Assembly (NCBI GenBank): GCA_936450465.1 | Contig: OW388293.1 | Span: 84,156,134 to 84,220,133, forward strand | Direction of reading: 5' to 3' | Length of the DNA stretch: 64,000 bases | Origin: Gibbula magus | Lineage: Eukaryota > Mollusca > Gastropoda > Trochida > Trochidae | Shown: positions 46,411 through 59,299 of the stretch, piece by piece | Numbering within the stretch: position 1 is the stretch's first letter | Layout of the letters: each line of letters opens with the position of its first letter | Notes under the pieces: model-generated | What the model was told of the DNA's origin: nothing | The model's database searches: none | Seen by the model: the letters and a program-made list of their open reading frames with translations, nothing else | Program-made: the position numbers and the translations under genes

Positions 46411-48822
46411 TCATTTCACTTCAAATTACACGCTCAATCCAACTCGACAACTCTCACAGCTACCCAATTCACCACATGACATGCTCAGTTTGCTTGGTAA
46501 GTCTCTGACATTGTATCTGGCAGCTAGTGATAGAAGTTCAATAAATTGAAGATCACCATGGAAGCTAGATACAGTGGGTTATTTACATAAACTCCCATGT
46601 ATTCCATTGGAGTGGTTTATCATGGTTAATGGCTGCATTGATATTGACAAAGTTGCAATAAGTTACTCACTAGTTTGGGTTACCATCGTTGATGACGCCA
46701 ACGTGGGTTTGCAGTAATTTGTACGGATTGAAATCATTAAAGTAGTTGTTTTACTAGCAATGTCATAATAGTGTAGTTGGATTAAAACGAGATAATTAAA
46801 AGCACCAGCAGCTTTCATCCAGGTGTGCATATCCCTTATCAATAACATATATCAGGAATAAAATTGTATGTATTATGACATCAAAATGCTGACATCCTGT
46901 ACATGTACCGATGTCACTTGTGGTTAATAAAATCTGTTTATGAGCGGAATTCACTTAATACAATCCATCGAACATAGCAAGAAGATTGGAATTTCAGTTA
47001 TTTGAGCTGTCTGCAAAACGAATTGGAGATAATAAAAAAGTTTCGAGATCGCTATTGGGGTAATATTAGTCGAAACGAAATCCGAGGGGATATTCCTGAG
47101 TAAAACATATAGCTGAGGATACTATTTTGGCGACATTAGATTTTGCAATTTGAGATTAAATAGCGCAAATTCATTCACTCCAATAAATAAACGATTCAAC
47201 AGTGAGCTCTGTAGTGAATTTGATAAGTCTAATGATAAATACCTTCTTAATTTGTGGATAGTATATCAATATATATGTTTCATTCTTACAACACATAAGT
47301 AAACATACAACGTTGTCCAGATTGGTAAAGTACAAATCATTAGCATGTGTTGCAAAGCGTATTTAATATCGAACATGAAATCAAGAAAGAAGTAACACTA
47401 TGAAATTGCAAAGATATGTGAAACTTTACCCTGTGAACAATCCTTCTATTAATGTGAGCTTGTTTGACTGTAAATTTTAAAGTAAGATCATCTGCAACAT
47501 CACACAGCCATGTAGACGTCATTACTCGATCAAAGACTTGGTAAATGTCAGGTAGACTAACTAGGCTTTCGTAGCCAGATGGAAGGTTTGTTAATATGTT
47601 TTCTATATAAAAGAAAATATCAAGAAAACTCAGATCAGAGAAACACACTATTATTGCAGGTGAACCATATATTTATTTCGGATAAACTATGTGTTTGATT
47701 TTACCAAAGATATTTTTAATCAAATAAAGATGAACTAAAGATAACATTACAACCTTTGAAATTGAGTTGTTCGATGTTTCATAATACCACAGCAACTTTT
47801 ACGCTGCGGATCATTTACTTTTAATATTTACGTTAGAATTATGACCCCACTCAGATGATACATGTCTCATGTATACAATACTATTCCACCCTAATGAAGT
47901 GGTTTATCCCTACTATCAGAAACAGGTGGAAGTCTGAATGTAATATAGAATGTGATTAGTTAACATCGCAATCATTTTAAAACCGCGAACATATACATGT
48001 GGATGTAATCTTATTGACCAAAAGAGAATTTTTAATTTATTTACATTTATTACAGTATCAGAGGTGTTCTTCAAAAGTAACTGCTCTAAAGATATTCATG
48101 TCAGACTACGAGTTTCCAGTCAGGAAAATGTGTTGACTAATTCGACTCGAGAGTTAATCTCGTAATCCCCCCTGTCTTTAACAGAAGTTAGATGATTACG
48201 TCCTTCTAGAGGATATTGCGTGAGCCTTTAAGAGAGCAAATGTGATTAATTAGTTCCATTGGAGGGTCTGACACTCGGGAGTGAGATCAAGGATCTTTCT
48301 AGATCCACCAGGTCCATCCAATTTCAAGCATGTTCGATTACTGGATTAAGGCTGTTTAAACATAACCATTCAAGTGACATGTTTTCACCTGTATTGATAA
48401 TTACAATATTTTAATAAAGTTAACCTAAAATGGCGAGAAAGATAATAATTACTGTTCATAATTTTGATCTCCGATCAAAGTCAATTATATTTTCCATATA
48501 TCATATATTTCAATATTAGGTCAAGGGGATAATAGAAATAATACTTAGCGTCTGTCCATTTTTTGTCTTAGCAAGTTTCCCGACCATTAATTGAAAATTG
48601 TTCAAGACATCTGCATTGGAATGTGATATAGATATAGGAGTCATGCGGTTAATCAGTTCCTTACATAATTTTACAGATTTTGATGATGCAATTGAGGTTA
48701 TATTTAAAATAAACCATCTAAAGATATCTCTGTGACATTTAGTAAGCTTGGTATATGGAATACCAATAATTTGTAGGGACCTACTTGGTGTCATGTAACG
48801 CAAATGGCAGTTCCGAGAATGT
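46411..48822. repeat. W1: segment duplicated at 51851-53580
   Basis: Anchors shared with W2 include ATTACACGCTCAATCCAACT (46427/51867), TACTCGATCA (47523/52397), CTCGAGAGTTAATC (48147/52800), GTGATTAATTAGTTC (48241/52910) and GTGGTTAATCAGTTCCT-like (48648/53417). Two minus-strand frames stay readable in W1: 47340-47648 with DRVMTSTWLCDVADDL, and 48516-48803 with IGIPYTKLTKCHRDIF. I cannot identify either. Confidence 0.7.
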
Positions 48823-48829
48823 AGTGGCG

Positions 48830-51700
48830 TCAGGGTAATGATTTACACTGTTGAGCTTTGAGAAATTACCGAGTAATTTGATAAGTCACATTACAAAATC
48901 ACAGGCACAGAGACACAGAGACACACATAGATCTCCTACAACTACACAGCTACCGATGGCTTTTGATCAAACACATTGTTATAAAACATTTTGAACAAGA
49001 GCCTCACAGACCTGGAGTCTAGTGAATACAGATACAATTGGACGTGGGGTGACGATAAATAACTTGTTTACTGCAGAAACGGTTTTTCACTTACTGAAAT
49101 AAGTATCAGGTTGATGGTAACATGACAGAGAACCAGTCAACATTTCATGTTTCTAGATATAAATAACTCGATATTGTTTGATTACTTTGCTTGATTCTAA
49201 GTGACCTCATGTTGTCCGAGTCGAGATAGAACACTGCATGGTAACAGGGAGCAACACGTTCATTGGCCAAAACAGAATACTGATTCTGATATAGATATCC
49301 TGGCATCTTTACAATTCCTGGTTCATCTTTTTTTAGAATTCAATATTTTTATGACATCGACATAACACCACAGAACCCACACTCCAGTTAATACAACACC
49401 CTTATGCGTACCTCAAATCACTTGCTAGAATACATATATCTTTCTAGAACACTTATGCCCTTAGCTTCATACAGTTATTAATCGTCTACATAATTTGATT
49501 TGATTTGATTTCCGTCCGATGGTGATTATTAAATCACCAGTTGAGACAGTTGTCTGTTGTTTTATTTCAGATTGTTATCAAAGTAACTAATCATAAATAA
49601 TGTTTCCAGAGAGAGTGTTCTTTGTAACTGATAAGGGACATATATTGTCTTTGTTTATCACAGTAATATTATTTCTAGTTGATGTACAGACTTGTGGTAT
49701 CAAGTTTAAGTTCATGTGCAATATTTGAAGTAACCCAAACACAATCATAAACCTCTCATAACAGAAATATAAAATGTTATATTCAAGTCAGAAAACTTAA
49801 TAGAGACATTATTCAACAATATTTACATTGATAAATGAAACCATAACATAGTGAACCAAAGTGATTTTAAGAAATGGCTAACAGGCAATGTGTTCATTTT
49901 AACAAATGTGTGTACATATAACACCAACAATTTCAAGATTTAAAATCATCAATAATAACACATAATTTAATTGGACATGTTCGTGCTTTCCGACAGGAAC
50001 AGAACACTTGTACTTTTCTGTTGTGCGCATATACTGAATGATCAGAAGCAGACAATTGATGTGACGAGTTTGGCAATAGCAAGTTCAGTGTAATTTCCAG
50101 CTCCTGTACTTCATACCTGAGAATTTTGTAACAACCATCTAAAATATGTCATAACAAATTCAAGTTGTTTGCTTGGCAAACAGTGACCTTTTATTTTACC
50201 TTAACTCGTTTCTAACAACAACGGTTGCTTGTCAAATTATACCAGTTGGTATTATTAAATAATCCCCTCTACCATGGTGCCAATGTCTTGAACAATACAA
50301 GGAAGGACCTTTTTTCGGATAATAGAGTTGAATAGAGTAGTCAAAAAGCAGTAACAAATGGCGTCACTTCGACTGTTCAATGGCCAGTGAATGTGCTCTA
50401 TAACTGGAGACATTAATATTTTCAAAATACAAATAACATGGTATCTCAACGTTTTTTCTTTTTATATAAGAGCGAGTAATTGTTAAAGGAGATCTCATAT
50501 AAGATATAACTTGAGCCCTCCCTGGTTCATGCTCCCTGCTACGTTTCATTCAACGATAAAGCATCCCAACTCGTCTTTTATTTTTTAAATAATACCCATA
50601 CAACAATTACACTGAATCCACTCAAAAATAACCCCTATGGATATGGACAATGGTACTTGTATGTTCAAGGCCGAATAATTACAGATCTCTCCCTAAACTT
50701 ATAGAAGCCACAGTATTTGCAATGATGTTAAAACCGTACTTGTTATATATATCTGATGAAAAGATAATTGCCAAATGTTGGCATTCAAAGTATAACTCGG
50801 TCATTAGGTATCTTGTCAAGCAGATGTGATTTTAACAAGAACCATATCAAAATCGACGCAATTACTTACCCAGTCAAAAACTTTAGACATTAACTACATC
50901 TTTGATACGTGACTCTGTCTAAAACATTTTGAAGGAGAACGTTACTTGGGTACTCAAGGAAGAATAATCACGAATGTCTCACTTAACTGATGAATGTAAT
51001 GGCCTCAAGATTTGCCAAGACATTTACAGTTCGCTGCTCTCTGTCAAGTGGTCAGGAAATTACTAAACCTGTCCTGAGGCGATGAGGAAATTCAATCACA
51101 TGCCTTCATTGAGAGATCCAGAGAGTTACCTGATGAGCAGCCGGTTTTCCTCGAAAAATCAGTTTGATATTGAAATGTTTTGTGAAATGAGATAAATACT
51201 AAAAACATTGATATACAATGTAGTCACTGAAGTTTAAAACCTTATCCTATGGACGATCATATAATTGTTTAACCTACCTAGAGACGTACATGGTATATAC
51301 TGGTACTGACCCTGTTAATTAGAGCAAGGCGTATTCACCATGTTGATATTGTACACAGAGTTCTTGACTATATTATTTATTTCATTTATAACGATTAAAA
51401 CTTGATTGAACAATTGAAATGTTGAAATACATGTAGGTGATGCATAAGCCTTTGCCACAAACGTTATCATAATCTTCATACACGTTTTTATTCGTAAAAA
51501 CCTGATATAACTAAAATAATTCATTTATTACGCTAGTTATTTCCCTTTTAAAAAACAAAGTCTTAATGGTTGCCATCAAAACAGCACAAAATGGAGCACA
51601 TTAGCTCTGTATATAATCAGTCATTAAATAATATACTATACCAGGTTAAAGAGTAAAGTAAAGTACAATTTTCAATTGTTTGAAGTAAATCTACCTATGT
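48830..51700. other. gene-free stretch between W1 and W2
   Basis: I see no coding sequence, RNA or strong repeat. A small ACAGAGACACAGAGACAC repeat lies near 48907. Otherwise the sequence is AT-rich and unremarkable. Confidence 0.4.
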
Positions 51701-51703
51701 AAA

Positions 51704-51733
51704 TCTCTCTCTCTCTGTCTCTCTGTCTCTCTG

Positions 51734-51805
<72 letters not shown>
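51704..51805. repeat. (CT)n microsatellite with GTCTCT interruptions
   Basis: About 100 bases of CT repeats, with periodic CTCTGT units in the first half. The reverse strand gives an artefactual Arg/Glu-repeat open frame. Confidence 0.97.
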
Positions 51806-51808
<3 letters not shown>

Positions 51809-51850
51809 CTCCTCTGCTTTTCTACGTGTATAAGTGCGCATAAAGATTTT

Positions 51851-53580
51851 GCCATTTCACTTTCAATTACACGCTCAATCCAACTCAACGACTCTAATGT
51901 CATCCTGATTAACCAAATTAACCATGCTTAGTGTGCTGAATAAGTCTCTAACATTGTAAGTGACAGCTGGGATAGCACTAGATGAACGATCATAAGGTTA
52001 GCTAAAGTAATGTCGATAGGATCCAACAAACTTAATACTGAGCTTTTTATGATTCCAAAAAGTCAAAACATGAAATTGGTATTATCTTTATAATGTTATG
52101 GAAGGCCAAATATCTTACGATTTTATTAAAAACGCATCTATTAAGACACCAGTATCACTAATTACGCAATTAAGGGATATAATTGTATGTGTTATGCTAT
52201 CAAAAAGACTCCAATAATATTTGTTTTGTTCGAAAAAATGTTCGTTTATAATCTCTAGCGTATGAAACACTTTTAAAAATGTAAAAAGTTTTTTCAATTA
52301 TTTTCTGCAATCCGTTTATTACATGTATATGACTTATATAATTGTAAATGTAAAAGAAAGATTATCTGCAATATCAGCCGGCCATGTAGGTGAAATTACT
52401 CGATCAGAGACTGTTAAAATGTCAGACAGGCGTACATCGGTTTTGTAAGGACATGAAAGGTGTGTTAATTACATTGTCTGGTTCAGGCATACAAAGGTGC
52501 TGAAAAACTTAATTACAGACTTTTTAGAAATTGCGTTGTTTTGTATTTCATAACATCACAAGGACTGTGAGGCATTTTCTTTTTAATGGTTGTGTTATGT
52601 CTTGATACATTTCTATGAGACATGGAACTATGGAACTTTGAATGCAACTTAAAAATGTTAAAAGATGAACATGTTAGACATTGACCACAATGAACTAACA
52701 TTCAGAAAAAGCAAAGTGCGTCTTTATAAGTAACAGCTCTGAAGATAGTCACGATGGAATAAAAAGTTTCTTGTCAAAGAAAGGTGTGGGCTTCTTCATC
52801 TCGAGAGTTAATCCCTTAATCCTACCTGTCTATAGCAGAAATGATGTGATGCAGGACATTAGTCGGAGTCTTCTAATGGATACTGAGTGAGATCTTGTGG
52901 AAACAAATGTGATTAATTAGTTCAAATTGAGGATCTGACACTCAAAGTCAGATCAAGGATCCTTCTAGATCATCCAAAGTACAACGCAAACGTGTTCAAT
53001 TACTGGATTTAGGCTGTTCAAACAGTAACCATTCAAACGGTTACAGGAACCGGTATTCTTATCAAATACCTCTACCTTATAATACTAAGCTAAACAGCAA
53101 GTAAGCAATCTATCTGAATCTTTGATAAATATAATAATACTTTATAATAAATTCTTGAATGAGAAGAAAGCAACAAATTTATGTTCATCATTCTCTATTG
53201 TTTATCTCTGATCAAAGCAGATTTGTTTTTCACCTGCCATTTTTGTCCTTCTTATCTGCAATCAAAGCAGATATTTTTGCACTCACCACTCCGGTCAATA
53301 GGGATATATAGAAATGAATTCTTGCCATCCATACATTTGTTTCCTTTTCTGATCATATAATGTGAAGGTTGTGGACTACATCTGCATCGGTATGTGGTGG
53401 AAATATCGGAGGCATGTGGTTAATCAGTTCCTATATCATATAACATTCTTTATGATAACAAACTCCGATTTCTCATGCTGTCAGACAAGTAAGATATTTC
53501 TCTTTGATATTTAGTAAGCTGGGTGACTGAAATACCAATTGTAGTTGCCTTCATGTAACACATATGGTGCTTCGAAAATA
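51851..53580. repeat. W2: diverged copy of W1
   Basis: It is collinear with 46411-48822 but about 700 bases shorter. The W1 frame DRVMTSTWLCDVADDL reads DRVISPTWPADIADNL here without indels over 30 codons. The second W1 frame has stops here. It looks older and more decayed than the 45-kb duplication. Confidence 0.7.
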
Positions 53581-53599
53581 TATCCTGAATCAAAACACA

Positions 53600-54265
53600 A
53601 AATAGAATTTGTTTCTGGTTTCCGCCTGGGTCAGTTTCAAACCCATGCCTCAAGTCTTTTTTTCTAGGTTTTAACAAAAGCAAGGGGCAGATTACTCTAA
53701 TTCTTTAGCCTAAAAAAACATTGACCATTGAAAATGTCACTCGATTCTGTTGAGATGGAGCCATAGGGTTGAGATTATATATACATATATTTAACACATA
53801 TTTAAGAGGGTTTGTGCTTTATCTATATATATAATTGTTACATAATTTTAAGTGAGAAGTGTGAAGTTTGTATAAAATGGAATTTATCTCTATCTATCGG
53901 CAAAACAAAATATGCATCATCACATCATTTTGTCAGCCTGTAAAGACCAGAAACATTTATTTTTATTTTTTGGGCCTAAAACTATATATTGGTATCATAG
54001 CATTGATACCAGACAAGGGGCTGATGAAAAGAATCACCAAAACCCATTCAAGTCAATCCGAACATCATGCATCCCACAATACTCACAAAACGTGTTTTCT
54101 TCATGTAATCTTGTCATTGCAAGTGCATTCAATCGCACATGTTCCCCTCAATAGCATAATATAAAAAAACATTGGCATGCTGTAGGCAGGATCGTGCATA
54201 ACTGCCGTTGCAAGGACAATGGGATGTAGCCATCATGCTGTTTATGACTTACAAACTCGACTATA
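53600..54265. other. gene-free lead-in to the minisatellite
   Basis: There is an AT-rich stretch with TATATATACATATAT near 53770, and no recognisable gene. Overlapping open frames at 53868-54164 show no conserved features. Confidence 0.4.
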
Positions 54266-54270
54266 ACAAA

Positions 54271-55152
54271 CTGGCACCATGGCGATCAGGTGTCACAAAC
54301 TGGCACCATGGCGATCAGGTGTCACAACTGGCACCATGGCGATCAGGTGTCACAAACTGGCACCATGGCGATCAGGTGTCACAAATTGGCACCATGGCGA
54401 TCAGGTGTCACAAACTGGCACCATGGCGATCAGATGTCACGAACTGGCACCATGGCGATCAGGTGTCACAAACTGGCACCACGGCGATCAGGTGTCACAA
54501 ACTGGCACCACGGCGATCAGGTGTCACAAACTGGCACCACGGCGATCAGGTGTCACAAACTGACACCACGGCGATCAGGTGTCACAAACTGACACCATGG
54601 CGATCAGGTGTCACAAACTGACACCACGGCGATCAGGTGTCACAAACTGACACCATGGCGATCAGGTGTCACAAACTGGCACCATGGCGATCAGATGTCA
54701 CAAACTGGCACCACGGCGATCAGGTGTCACAAACTGACACCACGGCGATCAGGTGTCACAAACTGACACCATGGCGATCAGGTGTCACAAACTGACACCA
54801 CGGCGATCAGGTGTCACAAACTGACACCATGGCGATCAGGTGTCACAAACTGACACCATGGCGATCAGGTGTCACAAACTGGCACCATGGCGATCAGATG
54901 TCACAAACTGGCACCACGGCGATCAGGTGTCACAAACTGACACCATGGCGATCAGATGTCACAAACTGGCACCACGGCGATCAGATGTCACAAACTGGCA
55001 CCACGGCGATCAGGTGTCACAAACTGACACCACGGCGATCAGGTGTCACAAACTGACACCATGGCGATCAGGTGTCACAAACTGACACCACGGCGATCAG
55101 GTGTCACAAACTGACACCATGGCGATCAGGTGTCACAAACTGACACCATGGC
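54271..55152 (+). repeat. 29-bp minisatellite, about 30 copies, with higher-order structure
   Basis: The unit is CTGGCACCATGGCGATCAGG then TGTCACAAA. There are 30 full units (the second is 28 bp) and one partial. Variable sites are TGGCACC/TGACACC, CCATGG/CCACGG and CAGG/CAGA. A five-unit pattern recurs exactly at units 10-14, 16-20 and 26-30. GGTGTCA and the next unit's TGACACC form 7-bp arms around CAAAC, with a G-U wobble in the other variant. Because 29 is not a multiple of three, all plus frames stay open with a 29-residue period; these are not genes. Confidence 0.97.
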
Positions 55153-56212
55153 TGAGTAATACTCTAAAAGAGCACAGTGTTCTCACGCCAACCCTTGCAA
55201 TGTACAGGTGTTATGTACTTTATGTTTTCTTGCTAAAGGATCTTTTCCAGCAATGTGTTTTTTATACAATACATAGTCACAACAGACAAAATAAAAATGT
55301 CTATCATTCCATTGACCATATTCCATTCTTAAATTGTAACTTTATTATGAGTATATATCATTTAGTGTGTCCTACAACTGTTTTATACACCCTCTCAAAA
55401 ATGAAAAGCAGGAATGTATAATTTTCAGGTGTTAAGTCAACTGTACCATAAGACGGATTGGGGGAGGCGTGGATGGCATTTCATAGAGTAATTCATAGAC
55501 TATATACATCCACAGCTCTCATCATAATACTATGATAATAGTGATGTATAGTTCGTGTTTAGCACTAAAATCTCCATAATTGGACATGTACATCATTACC
55601 CTGACGAAATTGTACTTTCGGAGTAAGATTACTAACCAATGAAATTTATCAAATCAAAAGGTGTCCTAGTTTATTAGATTTCAAAACAGTGATTAGTTTA
55701 TGCTTTACAATCCAAAACATTCATCTAAGTTTTATATTGTTAACCTGTCATAAGAAAACTGTCTTAAGAAATTGGTAGAGACCATGAACAACACAGCTTT
55801 ACCCATTTCAAACATTTTCATCTTACCTGCATTTGTTCAATTGAATTTTATCTTAACTAAAGATGGTTGAGCAATATTAACAAAATATATCTCATTAGGT
55901 TAACCTTTGGTACACGAGAATGCCAAATATCAGCTTCGGGACTTTAGAACGTTTCCTCAATCTACAATGAAACCCTGCGTTTGATGTAAACCAATTAAAC
56001 TGTTTGTTGACTGTGAACTGATGACATGATGCTGACAATTAGCTATGGACATTCTAAATCCACCAAGAAAGTTCAATGGGAGAACACAAATCACCAGTTG
56101 GTGAATTTAATTCGCAATGACGGTTCAAGGACTGATATTGAAATCGAATAATATTAGGTAATTCTCTAGGTGAAATTTGAAGATCTTATGTCACATCAAC
56201 TCAAACTTCCAG

Positions 56213-56365
56213 GTTTCAAACTGTTTGAGAGGCATTCTAGAAGTTGGTGTGATGAAGAAGAAAAATATTTATGGATCATCAACTTCTTTATTAACAATAG
56301 CGACGTTTCTGTATAGATCCTTATACCGTTATCAAGCATATTATTTCTCTTCTTCCATGTTTCAA
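56213..56365 (-). mobile_element. tail-only Penelope insertion, minus orientation, 7-bp target duplication
   Basis: GTTTCAA at 56213-56219 and 56359-56365 flanks a 139-bp insert. Its reverse complement matches the Penelope tail at 20191-20312, including GATAACGGTATAAGGATC and GAAACGTCGC. U1 and U2 have the uninterrupted site (near 10225 and 22400). The stem GGTATA/TATAC with an A for the final C is nearly intact. Confidence 0.8.
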
Positions 56366-57174
56366 TTAAACCTATTTTTCTAGTAGAATCTCGCGCCTCT
56401 TGCCAGTGTACTATCTATACCCATAAAATAAGAACCAGATCACGTGCCATTAAATAATATATTTTTTTCCCAGCATGAGTTCCACTTCAGGAAATGGACT
56501 GAATGTCTTCTAATTTACTCAAGCTCAGGTGACTTATATTTTTTGGGAGAAATACTTCAACCGCAAAGTCGAGGATTAACTGCAATAATAAAGAGAAATA
56601 TAGTCACAAGTGACGATAAATGAATTCAGCGCCTAAATAAATCAAATGTAATGAATGAAGCCATCCATCTTTTGTAATTCCGGATCTTTTGAAGTTTCAA
56701 GTCTTTAACTGCATTTTGAAAACTTCCCCATGTTAAAAATGGACATTTAGATTCGAACTGGACCTCTAATGGCTGAGCTGAATAGGCCCAAAAGCTTCGC
56801 ACCTCTATTCTGCATTCAGGGCTATCAGCATGTGAAATTTGGTCGTATTTGCTTCGACCGTTTTGGCTGAATCTTGCTAACAAAATTCGTGAAAGAATAA
56901 TAAAAATAAACACGCCAATAACAATAAGGATTCAGCAATTTGCTGAATTAATTAATGATGAATTAATTAATGATGAATGACTTTCCTTTTAAAATCTGTT
57001 GGTTTATGACATTACTGATGAGTTGGCACTTTGTACGAAATAAGTGTTCTCTCTTGCTTGTTAGGGAAATGCAACAATCAAATGTAACTGCAAAGATCTA
57101 TCTATCTAAGATTCTATTGTTAGTTTATAGTTGTCAATGGATATTCTCAATTATATATAATATAGACACTGACA

Positions 57175-57995
57175 ACGTGGCACGGGGGGCTATGTATTCA
57201 GCGGCGTCCGTACGTACGTCCGTATGTCCGTACGCCATATTTCTTGTTTACGTGATATCTCATGAACCATTGGATCCAGTGTCTTAAATTTTGGTACCAG
57301 CCTACAATGGGTGACTATGCATTATTTTCAAGGTCACCAGGGCACTTTGAGCTGCTTTCAGCTCTTGTTAACGCAATATCTCATGAAGCATTGCATCCAA
57401 AGTCTTTGGTGTCGGCCTACATTGAGGGAAAAACTCTTGTTAACATGATTTATCATTACCTGATGGACCCAAAGTCTTCAATGTTTGTACCAGCCTACAA
57501 TGTGTTACTATGCAGACACCACTCGAATTGCATGACCTTATTTACAAGTTCACCACGGCACTTTTTTAGTGTCTTGTTAACGTGATATCTCATGAACCAT
57601 TGCACCCAGTGTTTTCAATTTGTGTACAGCCTAAACTGGGTGACTATGCAGGCACCTGTCGAATTGGGTGTCCTTGACTTTATTTTCAAGGTCACCATGG
57701 CACTTTGACCGGCGTTCAGCCTCTTGTTGTTATCCCTTAGCATCCATTATCTAAGTTGGTGACATCTGTCAATAGGGAATTATGCAGACACCAGTCAACT
57801 TTTAGTGCATAACACTGTGACCATATTATTGTTAATGCTATGTCCTGAACCTTAGCAACCAATGTCTTCACATTTGAGGTCATAATGACATTTTTTTTTA
57901 CCAAAAATGCAATATAAGAAGAACCACATTTAGAAAATGCGTCTTACTCAACGTTGGAGGCGGGGGACATTGCCATGTTAGTGGCAAACACTTGT
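57175..57995 (+). mobile_element. ~0.8-kb insertion of short degenerate tandem units
   Basis: U1 (near 11497) runs straight from GACACTGACAA to GTTCTATCCTTAATCG. U3 has about 820 extra bases there. They open with GTGGCACGGGGGGC and a CCGTACGTACGTCCGTATGT block. Next come five or six units starting TTGTTAACGTGATATCTCAT and containing CAGCCTACAATGGGTGACTA and CAAGGTCACCATGGCACTTT. They close with GGCGGGGGACATTGCCATGT. Similar CCGTACGTCC-led repeats are widespread in marine invertebrates. Two short plus-strand frames inside are by-products. Confidence 0.7.
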
Positions 57996-59299
57996 TCTAT
58001 CCTTAATCGTTTTTCATCGTGAACATGAGTGGAAAACATGATCTCAATACAACGAATGGTGATATCTGAAAGGATTTCAATTGATAAATGTCTGTTGTGC
58101 GCATGTTCAGCGTTAAGTAAACCATTTTAGTAACTTTGTTTTCTCTGAGTAATAACAACTGGCTTTGAGTTAACACTCCACATAAGAGTTTTCTTGTATG
58201 TACAGTCGCTATGACGAAACGAGGGCATTCCAATCCTGTCCCTGCGTCTGGTTAGTTTTCTAATACACAGTTAGGTGTTCAGCAACCAGAATGTGTACAA
58301 CTGTTAACTATATTTCTCTCAAAAGGTCTCAGTTGTAGTCTTTTCAACTGAAACATAACTTTATAGCCTTCAGCATGTTGGCTACAATGGGTACAAGTTT
58401 TCTCGAAACTATGTCACTTACATGAATGAAATGTGTGCTTGTAATCAGTTCCTGAACAAATACTTCCTACGGCGGTTATGGCACTTGAATTTGGATTGAG
58501 TGCCAATACTCTATTGCTCCAAAGTAACTATTACACGTGGACGAATGGCATTGTAGGTTAGATCATTGCAGATGATACTCTTGATGAGTTGGAAGCCAGT
58601 TTTATAATCTGAGTCTAACATGATTGTATTGTTCTTTACCTATTTGTGCAAACACATGTATGTATTAATCATCTCTCAAGGCAAAATGAAGTCCTGTTCT
58701 ATTTGCCAGTGACATGATGTCGAGAGTATGTGAGTTAGTGTCTTTTGTTATGACATGGTCGGGAATCTAGATGATAAGCAGTTGCACTACCAACTGATCT
58801 ATACCCCCGTGTTGTGACATGAGACATGAAATGTAGTTGCTTAGTTTTGTGTGATGAAAGACATTCTATAAGAACAAAACATACAAACGATCTCAAATAA
58901 TTTACTGATTTTAATAAATTCTATTGATGATGTAATTAGTTTTCTAACTTTCAAAAGTTTAACTTTGTTGTGCCCAAAAATTCCAAACAACGAAAACAAA
59001 CAGTTCGTACAGAAAGTTGGAGGGCAACAGGTGTATCAGAGGACAACAGCAACAACAAGATGAAAGGAACCGCATTTCTAAATAATTCTGTGTTAGACCA
59101 GTTTATGTACCTATAAAAGCTGTCAGTGACATTTCCTATTTGTTTCATTTCTTATTTTACTGTTCCTCTCTTGTTTTAATGGGAGTGAGAAGTTCAAATA
59201 TAGACTTGTATTACGTTTGGTCTTCTCCATGAAAATAAAACATACCGTATGGAAAATGTTTGAATAAAAATGTAATGAAAACATTGTAAATTAATACTT

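Noticed and set aside
51691..51903. Arg/Glu-repeat minus-strand frame
   Set aside because: It is a direct translation of the (CT)n microsatellite.
54271..55152. Possible CRISPR-like array
   Set aside because: Units are contiguous with no spacers, and the genome is eukaryotic.
54208..55421. Several overlapping open frames of 80-137 codons with a 29-residue repeat
   Set aside because: They arise in all plus frames because a stop-free 29-bp unit is read in three phases. There is no start context or domain, so they are minisatellite by-products.
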